The translations under genes were made by a program, and so were the position numbers. The notes beneath the pieces were generated by a model. It made no database searches, was not told the origin of the DNA, and worked only from the letters and a program-made list of their open reading frames with translations. A stretch of DNA of 64,000 nt from contig MU832605.1 in the NCBI GenBank assembly GCA_029204225.1, forward strand, positions 1 through 64,000. The letters are read 5' to 3'. Shown one piece after another: positions 30,170 through 40,433 of this stretch. The DNA comes from Diphasiastrum complanatum. Taxonomy: Eukaryota > Streptophyta > Lycopodiopsida > Lycopodiales > Lycopodiaceae. Each line of letters opens with the position of its first letter. Position 1 is the first letter of the stretch.

Positions 30170-32430
30170 ATTTTGTAAACCCACTAAAAAAGTTGAACTA
30201 AAGATTTGTTTCTTGAATTGTGTCCTCCATGATTTGTTGCTCTATGAAATGCTCCCCTTGCTTGCCAATGAGATTTTTCCATGCCTTGTGATGACCAGAT
30301 ACTTAAGCTCCCATATTTCTTTGCAAAATAAGTTGCATAATGAAGAAAGATGTGCTGCAAACAATAGTTTTGATTAGTTGCATCAGTAGAAAAAAATATA
30401 ATCCTGAATGAGAAAATTACCAGATAATGATATAGATTAGCACCATGTAATGAGTAACGTTGTCTTTTCCCCAACAATCATGCACAAATTTTACAAATGT
30501 GATGCAATGATTTTGCAAAGTCCTCATATCTTCTAATGATAGATTTTTTTTTCCTGATAACACCTATGAGTTTGTCTAAATTGGTCCACACTTGTCTCTT
30601 TTTCCACTCGATTACTTCCTTCCAGTGTTCGTGTGGCTTGAACAATTTCTCTCCATATTTCGTATCTGACACTTGATTCTTTGCATGTGTGATTGGACAA
30701 GAATCTTCTTGCTTTAGCACCTCCAATTGATGGCTTATTAGAAACGTTTTATTTTTTCCTAGAGAGTCTGTCACTTTTTTTCAATCGTGACATTCCCTTT
30801 ATGTAGTCCTACATTTGACAAAACTACTTCCAACCTCCTAATTGCTGCTTTAGCCACTGACTCTGGTTTATGATTCCATGCTAGTAGAATATGCAGGTAA
30901 ATCAGTTTTTCAATAATATGAACCTCAACATGCAATGTGCATATGTGAATATATTTTAATGGGATTGGCAGAACACTTTTCATATTTGGATCTTCAGCTT
31001 CTCGTGTTGGGCCAGTGTTTGTTGATCGTCCCAAATTCATATTGTAGCAATCCTTCATGCAATAAAAACATGGATGTTTTGATGTTTCCCCATGAGAGAC
31101 ATTATAAATACATTTTAATGTTTTCAAATCCCCTACAAGATGCCATTGAATTTGAAAACTTCCATGGTTTTCGACTGTAAATTTCTCACCCTCCAAATGT
31201 CTCTTTATAGTCTCGCCATAATTTGTTCTTGAAAATATCCATGATAGTATTTTATGGTCCTCTTTCAAGACCTGTAGAGAAACGAGTAATGCATGACATG
31301 TCAATAAAACTGGCAAGGTATGAATTGTTAATATAGATATTTTAAATGAAAATTGAAATGTATACTTGGAATGCCGCCAACCACCATATGTGATTTTCCG
31401 ATTGAACACTAAACGTTCGATCATCTGTATTTGAAATTTTGTTCATCAAAGTGACACTCACACGTTCCAACTTCTGACCCTTGATGATTTCATATTCATC
31501 CAGTTTTATAACAATAATGATCTTTCCATTTACTTGATGTTCGTTTAGCTTATAGAATCGAATAATATATTTTAGAACATTTTCAATATCAAGAAAAATA
31601 TTATTGCAATCGTTGTAATTGAGCTCACCATATTCTGATTTGTATAATCTAGTTATATGAAGTGGTTGGCCAATCACTTTGAACATTCCATCATTATAAA
31701 AATTTCTAGCTAATCTCACCCGATTTGGACGTGGAAGATTAATTTTCTTCACCATCACTTGGGAAAAAGCTTCTTTAACTATTCTAAAAAAGTAGAATAA
31801 GCATTTCTGCTAATTCCAGATACATCACATGCACCTTGTATCACATTCGCATCCAAGTATGATTAAACCTAAATCAAAATAGTCTCTACAATTTCATTTT
31901 TCATTTTTTTCAAACCAAGCATTTTTTATCATTTCCTTTGTTGACTTTTTTGGTAAAACATGACTTAAAGATGATCTAATGCATGAACGATCTGTTAAAT
32001 AGTTCTTTGCCACCAAACATGATCTGCAACAAACATATGAAACTCAAATTATGTTTAATAAATAAATAATCCATGTTATCAAGTACAAATCAAACTTAAA
32101 TGACATATACAAATCAAATAAACAGTTTAGATGACAACATACTTGAATGTTCGAATTTTTTTTTTCTGATTGCTGCTATGTGTAGATAAGTCATCAATAT
32201 TCTTCATCGGTACTCTCTTTCTTTTCCTCTTCATTATTGTCTTATTGATAGTTTTTAGATCAACAACAGATTTTAAACTCTCGGATCACAACTTTTTCAT
32301 GGATTCTAACATTTTTTGGTTTGCTCCCTGAAGAGTAGTGACAATAGCATTCAACTCTGACAGAGCATTCTTGAGTGCATTGTTTTCAGCACTAGTGTGT
32401 TGCACATAATGAAGCAATTCTTGATAATAT
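30170..32430 (-). pseudogene. Transposase-like gene, copy 1 (5'-truncated)
   Basis: Minus-strand exons separated by GT-AG introns. About 32430-32150: coiled-coil end and a basic run KRKRKRVPMKNIDD, with one in-frame TGA. About 32025-31362: a helix-turn-helix-like VIQGACDVSGISRNAYSTFF, then VRLARNFYNDGMF and HIWWLAAFQ. About 31271-30470: KEDHKILSWIF, VGDLKTLKCIYNV, then a Cys pair HPCFYC, a conserved CTLHVE and LLAWNH. About 30365-30180: WSSQGMEKSHWQARG, ATNHGGHNS. The Asp after VG, the Cys pair and the terminal His-rich segment recall RNase H-like DNA transposases, but I cannot assign a superfamily. The 59.4-61.7 kb copy has the missing 5' end. Confidence 0.55.
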
Positions 32431-32557
32431 CAAAATCCCGACACATTTAAAATCTATCGAGTTTTGACCAAAAAAAAAAAAACTTGTCGGATTTTTTCAA
32501 ATATATTACAAAAGAGAGATTCTTGTAATATATCAAAAATCTATTACAGAAAATTAT

Positions 32558-34052
32558 TTAATTATCATCATCATCCTCTTCAAGATTCAGACGGATGGTA
32601 TTGTCATGAAGGAATAATCTCCTTTCATATGGATCCAAAAATTCTAAATTTTTCCTCTTGCTCATATCAATGTAACCCGAATAAAGGGCCATTGCAGATG
32701 ATCTTTTCGTAGTCTCATTGGGAGTATAACCCAATATCTTAAAAGTTGGCCAAATCTCTCTTCACAAAAAATATTTTATATGTTCCTCTTGTGTATTATG
32801 GCCTCCTAAACAAACTGATAATGATTTGATGGCCATAATGACAGTGGTCACATATGAATTATAAGATGAATAATATATACAAATCTCGTTATTTTGAGAG
32901 TTTTTTAAATAATGAGATAGAGAAACATCTTTTCTCCTGGTTGATACACCTCGGACGTCTCAATGTCTCATACCAAAGGCATCTATTTCAATAGCATCCT
33001 ATAATCGAGAAAAAAAAAATTTAGAATGATACATAACACTATAAACTCAATAAGAAAACTGAACAATATCAATACCAATATAATATCTACTTACCATATC
33101 ATAATCATCGTAATCAAGACGTTTGCTCTGTTGATGTCATGTCCTCCAATGGCCTCTACATTTTCGGAGGGGACATATTTAGCCCTAGGGGGATATCTTT
33201 TTTGAAATTCCAAAAATTCCTCCTCTGTAGGCAAAGTCTTTTCATAGGCTTTAGATTTTTCAATCATGGCCTCCAAGGTCTCATTGCAAGATTTCCAATT
33301 GCCATCTTTATCATAATCTATCTCACTTTCAAGGTCATCATATGAGTAATCAACAATGTCAAAAAATTCTGATAAATTTTGAGCAAAAATTGAAAGAATT
33401 TTAACCTCTCCCAAATTCAATACATCTTCTATATCATTAAATGAAATATAACATTCATTATTTATAAAATATAAAGGAATATTGAGTAGAGTTAATTGAT
33501 TAATATGAGATGCAGATGGAAGAGAATCAGAGAGGATTATAGAATGAGGGAGAGTTTTTTGATAATCTGAAGCCAGCTTCAACCCCTACATCAGTACCTG
33601 TATTAGTTACATCAACTGGAGCAGGTGCAGATGCTTCGATCAATGGAATAGTTGAAGATTCAACATACTCATCATCTGGAATTCTAGTAGATATGTAGAA
33701 CACAAAAGCCATTCCTTTGATTAGAAGGCGACATATTCTTTTGTGGATATCACAATATATATTTCTTTTGAAATGATCATGCAGGTTAGAGTACTTTCTA
33801 TTGTGTTTATGCTTAGAGGATGGTTGGGAATGTTACAAGGTCCTGAAAATGAACGAAACAAAAATTATCTATATCCAAAATAGGAGTACTAATAATCTGA
33901 CAAAAATTATCAAGATAAGAAATTAAATTATAACGATTCTCATAAACCAGCTTATCGATATCGAACAAAATACTCAATTTGTCAGATGGAATGTCACTGG
34001 CATTAAAAAAATCCATAAGTTTGTCATCTGAGGCCATGGAGGAACTAGTCAT
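32558..34052 (-). pseudogene. Unrecognised acidic two-exon gene, right copy
   Basis: ATG at 34052 (MTSSSMASDDKLMDFFNAS). Exon 1 runs to 33095 (ATG/GTAAG), intron 33094-32999, exon 2 32998-32558 ending in an Asp run. Sequence matches the left copy, and the Trp codon lost there is intact here (about 33300). Lesions: a 1-bp insertion near 33825, an indel near 33570, a frame shift near 33115, and a TGA in exon 2 near 32965. A TATAAATA box at 34332-34325 and an upstream ATTGGTGG support a real promoter, giving a leader of roughly 250 nt that holds two hairpin modules. Function unknown; an acidic, probably soluble protein of about 440 residues before decay. Confidence 0.6.
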
Positions 34053-34062
34053 ATTGAATCCG

Positions 34063-34250
34063 ATATCGGTTCAACCTGTCAGATAAATATCGGTAGAGGA
34101 ATAAAGCAAAGTGCGCGCGCTGATTCGATATGGTAAGGCCGAGAATGAAATTTTTTGAAAAGCACTGGTCGGAAGTGGCTGATATCGATTCAGCGCGTCT
34201 AAATGAATACGAACATGCACAACAAGGGATGGCGCTTGTCGATTCGATAT
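34063..34250. repeat. Two 69-nt hairpin modules in the acidic gene leader (right)
   Basis: 34063-34131 and 34182-34250, inverted counterparts of 28479-28411 and 28360-28292. The first ends 11 bp from the ATG at 34052. Length is kept at exactly 69 nt in both arms of the inverted repeat. Confidence 0.9.
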
Positions 34251-34324
34251 CGGGAGAATGAAGAAAAACAAGAAGGCTAGAGAGTTCAGAAATTACGGAA
34301 TCGAAATATGGAAAGTAGTGCATA

Positions 34325-34332
34325 TATTTATA
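34325..34332 (-). promoter_or_regulatory. TATA box of the acidic gene, right copy
   Basis: TATAAATA on the minus strand, about 275 bp upstream of the ATG at 34052. The left copy has lost this box through a small change (GATTATGAGC at the equivalent place). Confidence 0.55.
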
Positions 34333-34721
34333 GCCAATTCTTGTTGATCATAGCCATACATTTGTCAAATAACGAATTGTGATTTACAGCCACTATTTAT
34401 CCACCAATCAGAACGAGACTAATTTGTACCTACGCCGAAATACATTAACTAGTCTAGTACTAGATTCAACGAATCATCATTAGCCCTGCGCCGGAATACA
34501 TTAAATAGACAATCACTAGCCTCCTAGAATAATCATTAAAAGAATTATAAATAATTGATTAATGGATATCATTGAAAAACGTGAACGAAGAGAATTATTA
34601 CAATTTCTCGTCCTATTTAGGCACCGTAAAGATGAAATTTTTTCTCTTGACATAATGTTCATTCAAAATATTTTTATAAGTCTTTCATTATGCATTCCAG
34701 TATGATTTTTTTGCGTATGGG

Positions 34722-34789
34722 ATATCGGATCAGTGCACCTGGCAGACGATGTATTTGCTGCATTTGGACTGCGCGCATCGAATCGCTAT
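34722..34789. repeat. 68-nt hairpin module (right counterpart of 27706-27773)
   Basis: ATATCGGATCAGTGCACC paired with GCGCGCATCGAATCGCTAT. The arms have drifted, but the length matches its partner in the left arm. Confidence 0.75.
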
Positions 34790-34859
34790 TCCATGACTAA
34801 AATATTATCAAAATGATGTGCATTATCCTTATTTCCACTAAGTTCAATATAAGTAGAGT

Positions 34860-35730
34860 ACAATGAATAATAGGAGCTCCTTAAATGAACATTCCCATCA
34901 GTAAAACCTAGAATGTTCAAAACATAAGATCATTTGACGAATATGATCTTATTTGTCTTAACAAGTTTATGTCCTTCTAGATAAAATGATAAAGCTTTTA
35001 TTGCCATTATTAGACTCCCGAACTGGGCTCAACTTCGAATGAGCAATACAGATCTCATTCTTCAAAAAATGCCTAAGATAGTGGCCAAGTCCACTATCCC
35101 TCTAGAACGGGGATGCATGTTGTCTGTAACCACGTCGCCTCGCAGCAAAGTCATCAATTATGAGAGCATCCTGCAATAAGAAATATGTTAGAAAACATAC
35201 ATTCAGTAGTTAAGAACAATCTAATACAAAGAAGTTTAAATACTTACACATTCTTCATCATCATCAGCAACCAGATCAGGATGATCAATATAATGACCAC
35301 CTATTGAAGTGAAATCATCTTTGAAATGCATTAATGATGGATGAGGGAAGCCCATCTGGGATTGAAATGCCATGAATTCTTCATCGGATGGTCTGTGTCG
35401 TCCATCCTCAACAATATTTGATAAAGTGTTAGTTAAGCACTCTTCACCGGTCATAAGTCCCTCCTCATCATCATAATCAATTCCAGCAACAAGGTCATCT
35501 GTTTCAAAATCTACAAAGTCGGAGAATTCAAAAATTGTGCTGGATAATAAACATAGAATCTCATCTTCACGATAGTCAAAACCCTGACATAAATCAGCTG
35601 TAGTAAAATATACATAGTCATTTATATAATATACTAGCAAATTGAAAAGACATTTAGACTCCTCTATAGGGATCGATTCATCAGCAGATGTATTTTGGCC
35701 AGTAAAAAAATCCCGGAGCACATCAGTATT
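34860..35730 (-). pseudogene. Third, diverged paralogue of the acidic gene
   Basis: Exon 1 (about 35730-35248) reads LFNLLVYYINDYVYFTTADL ... DEILCLLSSTIFEFSDFVDF ... GIDYDDEEG ... RPSDEEFMAFQ ... TSIGGHYIDHPDL and ends at TGT/GTAAGT. These segments line up in order with the two arm copies. Exon 2 starts at 35170 after GCAATAAG-type acceptor sequence (minus: TTATTGCAG), with HYLRHFLKNEICIAHSK and KIIFVK in changing frames and stops. No in-frame ATG precedes exon 1. Intron position is the same as in the other copies, so the family was a spliced gene before duplication. Confidence 0.55.
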
Positions 35731-35761
35731 TACATCAATAAAAAATTAATTGGATTTTGTG

Positions 35762-35770
35762 CCTTTTATA
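35762..35770 (-). promoter_or_regulatory. TATA box of the third paralogue
   Basis: TATAAAAGG on the minus strand, directly upstream of the paralogue and directly downstream of the ACACGTGT cluster. Confidence 0.55.
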
Positions 35771-35780
35771 CTGAATTCTC

Positions 35781-35981
35781 ACACGTGTGGTCAACGCTCA
35801 ATAGACACGTGTTCATTTTCGATTGGTTTGCAGGCACTGGCACTTGTGAGGTGACTCTTGGACACGTGTGAAATGACACAAGGACACATGTCTCGTGTTC
35901 ATTCGTCGGATGGACAACACGTGTCGCTCTTGCATTTGGTCGTACAATCCCACACGTGTGAAATGACATCCTGACATGTGT
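35781..35981. promoter_or_regulatory. Cluster of seven ACACGTGT / ACATGTGT sites
   Basis: Perfect ACACGTGT (G-box core CACGTG) at 35781, 35805, 35862, 35917 and 35952, and ACAYRTGT variants at 35884 and 35974. Three pairs have 22-24-bp spacing within a repeat of about 80-90 bp (GTGTGAAATGACA shared). Lying just upstream of a TATA box, it looks like a bZIP/bHLH-responsive promoter for the minus-strand paralogue. Confidence 0.6.
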
Positions 35982-36009
35982 CGAATGATCATTTTGTGAT
36001 GCCACTTAT

Positions 36010-37262
36010 TGTTAAAATTTGAATATCAACATCAATATGGCATGATATACTTGAAAATGAAGATATGAGCTAGTTAAGTATAAATCATGAAGAGGCCTAA
36101 AGTCATTTTTCGGGAATACATCTCCTAAGTACTTGCCTTGTAATTAAGGGCAAGACCTTTAATAAGAAACACATTACCTTGGATAACCTTTCCTAGGTCG
36201 TCCACACAAAACGATTAGATACGAAAAGACATGTTAAACTAGAGTAACTTTAACTTGTAGTTAAGTATACCTTTCATGGTATAATTGAACGTATTTTTAG
36301 TCTAATTGTTAACTAGACCCTTTTGCGGGAGCGACGCACCTGTTGTTTAGAGGTGTGTTTGTTCGTCCCGTAGAACATATATTGATCTCACACTTCAGTC
36401 TCGATCATCGAGAGAGAAGAGTTTATGCATATGTAAGAGATTGAAGAAGTGAATAGAGTTCTGTGAGTTATTCTCTCTTATCTCTGTTCTCCGGACTGTT
36501 GAGTGTGAGTGATCTTGAGTCTACTAACAATCTCTAACGAATTGCATAAATTAATCTCTGATCAGACAGACGCTCTAGTGCATTATAGTCGTTTGTTGTG
36601 TATCTGTAAAGCATGCTCTAAAGAACTGTCTTAAAACCAACTTATTCGTCTGTCGCGAATACTTTCTTTTCGACACTCGAATAACGGCTATCTTTGGCAC
36701 AATCTAGCATGATCATTGAATAAAGCTGTATGTATACATATAAGATGACAGACCCTGTCTGAAGAATTGAGTCTTTGATTTGTTTTCCTGATTGGCATTG
36801 ACATAAGTTACTAACGTGTTCTAAAACCGTTCATGTCCTTTAACCATTAATTTGGACTTTAGTTGTTGAGGACTTCTGTCTAGAAACGAATAGTTCCCGA
36901 ACACGATTAATTAATTGCCTGCATAGTCGCGAATACATCGAACAACTCTCGGCTCTTGTTGACACCTTAATCAGTCAGAGTGTTGTACTGTTGTACTACT
37001 CTGATAACATCTCATTTGTAGAACACGTTTCATTCGATTTGATAGAGGCTAGATTGTTGTTTTGAAATTATTAACATTGCATTTTCCAAACCATAAGTAA
37101 TACTGGTTACTTTTTAATGTCTGTTGACAACCAGAATAACACTCGAAACCACTTGCCATAATTGTACCAAATACATAACTTTCTAACGTTGTCCTCTGTG
37201 GGAACGACATTATTTACTATAAAATTTATATTAACCTTGTTGGTATAGTACGCCATATACCA
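36010..37262 (+). repeat. Probable 5' LTR of the main Ty3/gypsy element
   Basis: Ends CA at 37261-37262, five bases before a gypsy primer site. The left border is placed at the TGTTAAAA at 36010 and is uncertain, because no right LTR is present in the window. No reading frame of note lies in it, as expected for an LTR plus leader of about 1.25 kb. Confidence 0.55.
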
Positions 37263-37266
37263 ATTT

Positions 37267-37285
37267 TGGCGCCATTGCTGGGGAT
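37267..37285 (+). other. Gypsy primer-binding site
   Basis: TGGCGCCATTGCTGGGGAT is close to the TGGCGCCGTTGCCGGGGA site common in plant gypsy elements. Confidence 0.75.
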
Positions 37286-37474
37286 AGTTTAGGAAAGCTA
37301 TAAGAAATCTGACAAATCCATCTCCATCTCTAGTGTATGTCAGATAGAGAATCCAGATTAGAATGATATTGTAAGCTTAGAGAGGAATTTTTATGAAGAC
37401 AAAGTGAGAATACTAGTCGAAGAAATCTAGACGAAATCACTGCTCAGTTACTTGAATTTCTAATTAGCTTCGGT

Positions 37475-38830
37475 ATGGAGGGCCCTGCTGCACGTTTCAC
37501 TTCTATATCAAAAATTAAATACGATTATTTTAAAGGGACTTCTTCCGACGATGCTCACAATTTGAGTCAATCGCTAATGCGAATAACGAAGGTATTGACA
37601 TAGACAAACTACGAATCTTCCCTGGTCTACTAAGAAAGCAAGCACGCATCTGGAACAGTCAAGTTGAACCAGGCCGTGTAGAAACCTGGTACCTACTGAA
37701 AGATGTGTTTCTGAACCAGTTCAAAAAAATCGGTTACAAATCAAGAATTCTCCGACGTCTGAACAATGTTCAGAAGAAGAGTAAAGAATCCCTTCGCAAA
37801 TATACACGAAAGGTTAAAAATCTCATAGGAAAACTAACCGGTGTATATCCCGTTGATATGCAGATTGAATGGTTTTTGGCTGGTTTACCACGAAAGATTG
37901 ATCGGTATTGCAGACAAGGGGACATGACCTCCTTAGCAACAGTAATAGCTAGTGCCAAAATTTTTGAGAACTCAAAACTAGCACAAAAGCGACGATCAAC
38001 TAAGAAATCTCGAAAGTCGAAGACTGATTCTAGTGACAGCGATGATGATTCAGATTCTGATTCAAGTACTAGTTCTTCAAGCTCAAAATCTGAAAGCAGC
38101 AATTCATCAGAATCAGAAGCTGACAAAGGAGAGAGAAAGAATAAACGACGAACTAAACAAAAGGACGACACAAAAGTTGTCGAGGATAAGTCGTCAACTT
38201 CTAAAGTTGAAAAGCTTTGGAAGAGTAATATGGCTGGCCTTAATAAAAAATTTAATGACTTGAAAGTGCAGATCTCTGAAGTTGCAAATAAAAGACTGAA
38301 CGCATCTTCTTCCAACTCAGGAATGTGGTGTACGAAATGTGGAACTTTAGGACACACCAAGGAAGACTACACCACTGTGAATGTCAAATACATTGAAGAT
38401 CCTACCCAGGTGGTACTTTTTATTTTTCAAAATGATGCGACTCTAACTATGTTAAGGGAATTGTAGCATCAGCCCAGTAGGACAAACCCAAGTTCACACC
38501 AAGAAGACATAATCCTCCTAAATTTGTTGGACCAGCGAAGTCTCAAATCGCGACTAAACTAGTGTCGAACAACTACTATAACTATGGAGAGCCGGAACAT
38601 TTTTCACCTGACTATCCTCAACTGTGAAAGCCGATTGGTTATGTACCGTTATGTTCGAACTGCAGAGAGCCTGGTCAGAAGTATCCTGACTGCCCTCAAC
38701 CGCAGAAGCCGCGACCCAAGTATCAATATGTAGCAACACCAGTTGCTGCAGACTCGAAAGCGAAAGCTTTGACTGATGTTGTTGTGCAGAGAATTGACGT
38801 TATTGAAGAAAAAATGGCGAAGATAGAAGA
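37475..38830 (+). pseudogene. Gypsy Gag with Ser/acidic tract and three zinc knuckles
   Basis: From ATG at 37475 the frames give a Retrotrans_gag-type domain (KLRIFPGLLRKQARIW ... TWYLLKDVFLNQF), with one frame shift near 37560. A Ser/Asp/Glu-rich segment follows (38020-38130), then a Lys-rich segment. Then three consecutive zinc-knuckle relics: WCTKCGTLGHTKEDY, YNYGEPEHFSPDY and LCSNCREPGQKYPDC. In each at least one ligand is changed. Stops at 38464, 38624 and 38838 break the frame. Confidence 0.8.
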
Positions 38831-38849
38831 TCAGTCCTAGCCAAGTGAC

Positions 38850-40433
38850 GTGGAAAACTTATTCAAAGTCACAACGAGAAGCAAAAGCTCCTCGAAACCT
38901 GACCAGGATTCTTCGACGAAGCGCAAAGAATCCTTAAAGAAAAAATCTTCTAGCAAGACGACGAATAAATTTATGACCAAAGAACTCAAAGATGACCCCG
39001 ACTATGACCGCAATGCTGCGAAGTTGTTTGCAAAAGATATCTCATCAGAGTCGAAAGAAATTATCAACGCTGAACTTCAGTCAGCTGCAGCAGAGAAGGT
39101 GGACACTTTTGAGGAAGGGGACGACAAAATCACTAAGACAAAATTGTCTAGTGTTGTTATCGATAATCCAATCTTGAATTCAAAGACAAAAGACTATGAC
39201 ATCGTGACTGCTATTGGATCACTTCGTCCGAATATTACTTTTGGGCAGCCTCTGGTAGATAACACTTATTATAGAAAGCAACTGAAAGGTCTTTCTGCAT
39301 TGAAAAAGAAGAAAAAAACTTCTTTGCCAGATGTCGGTGTTCTGTCTATTGATTTAGGTGATATCAGTGCACCTAAAATTGATATTACCATTGCGGGATG
39401 CCTGATAGAAAAAGTGCCATTTGACTCTGGTTTCCACGTGAACATAATAACAAAAGATACAGTTCATGCTTTGGGACTGACTGACATTCAACCGACACAG
39501 CGAAACATCAAGTTAGCTGATTCGACACGACGAAAACTTGTTGGAGGACTGAAGGATGTCACTGTTTACATTCAAGCCAAGTCATTTACAATGAATTTCA
39601 AAGTTAGCAAACCACTCGGTTTGTCATCCTATTCTGTGCTGATTGGACGGCCTTGGCTTTATCAATCAAATGCAAGTGTTCATTGGAAATCCAGAGAGCT
39701 AAGATTTCAGACTGGTGAGACCAATAATCGTGGTAAGCCAGCAGAACAAAGAATCACCTGGAGTCGGGACAAATATGAAGTTGAAACGCCTTTGTCTGAC
39801 ACCAATTTTACATCAGAGGAATCTTCTTATGCCTTAAATGTTTTTTCTAACGCATCTGACATTGAAGTTCAATATTTCGAATGTTATGAGAATGCTAACG
39901 AAGAAGAATTCTACGATGCCTGCAACACTGAAGCGGATGTTTCGTATGAAGAAATTAATGTTGTAGACACGAACTCGAAAGAGTCTGATGATTTGAATGA
40001 CGAATCTGAACACAAATTTGGTAACAAGAACCAGGCTGACAACAAGAATACATCTATGGAGTCAACCATGTTTGAAATTCATGGCCATACCAAGGCCAGT
40101 ATGCCAGAAGGTATCATATTACCAGATTCTACTGAACTAATTGAACTTGCACATGGCAGATTTGTGCATGTTTCAAAGTCACTTGGAGAATTGGAGTCAA
40201 CGGAATTCACGGAACTATTGAAGGAGTATCAAGATGTTTTTGTTTGGTCGCTCGACGATTTGAAGGGTATACCTGCAGAATTCGAAGAGCACTGTATTGA
40301 TCTTAAGAAAGATGTTGTACTTGTTCGACAAAGACAATATCGTCTCAATCCTAAGTACTCTCTCATGGTTAAGGACAAACTCAACAAACACCTTAAGGCA
40401 GGTATAATCTATCTCGTCTTAAGCAGTGAATGA
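38850..40433 (+). CDS. Gypsy protease and RT N-terminus
   Basis: A long intact frame. Residues 1-150 are a Lys/Ser-rich linker. A retropepsin-like domain around residues 165-270 has the active site VPFDSGFHVN (DSG kept) and the flap-side VLIGRPWL. An acidic linker follows. RT begins at LKEYQDVFVWSLDDLKGIPA and continues to LNKHLKAGIIYLV. The frame ends at a TGA exactly where the conserved Trp of SEWVSPIVVV should be (TGG to TGA), so RT continues in the same frame at 40434. Confidence 0.85.
   Translation: MENLFKVTTRSKSSSKPDQDSSTKRKESLKKKSSSKTTNKFMTKELKDDPDYDRNAAKLFAKDISSESKEIINAELQSAAAEKVDTFEEGDDKITKTKLSSVVIDNPILNSKTKDYDIVTAIGSLRPNITFGQPLVDNTYYRKQLKGLSALKKKKKTSLPDVGVLSIDLGDISAPKIDITIAGCLIEKVPFDSGFHVNIITKDTVHALGLTDIQPTQRNIKLADSTRRKLVGGLKDVTVYIQAKSFTMNFKVSKPLGLSSYSVLIGRPWLYQSNASVHWKSRELRFQTGETNNRGKPAEQRITWSRDKYEVETPLSDTNFTSEESSYALNVFSNASDIEVQYFECYENANEEEFYDACNTEADVSYEEINVVDTNSKESDDLNDESEHKFGNKNQADNKNTSMESTMFEIHGHTKASMPEGIILPDSTELIELAHGRFVHVSKSLGELESTEFTELLKEYQDVFVWSLDDLKGIPAEFEEHCIDLKKDVVLVRQRQYRLNPKYSLMVKDKLNKHLKAGIIYLVLSSE

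Larger units (their letters stand above)
32480..34810 (-). repeat. Right arm of the large inverted repeat
   Basis: Inverted counterpart of about 27690-30130. The inner junction lies around 32430-32490, next to a poly-A tract, where the transposase copy is cut. The outer edge fades near 34810, next to the decayed second exon of the 35-kb paralogue. Confidence 0.85.
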
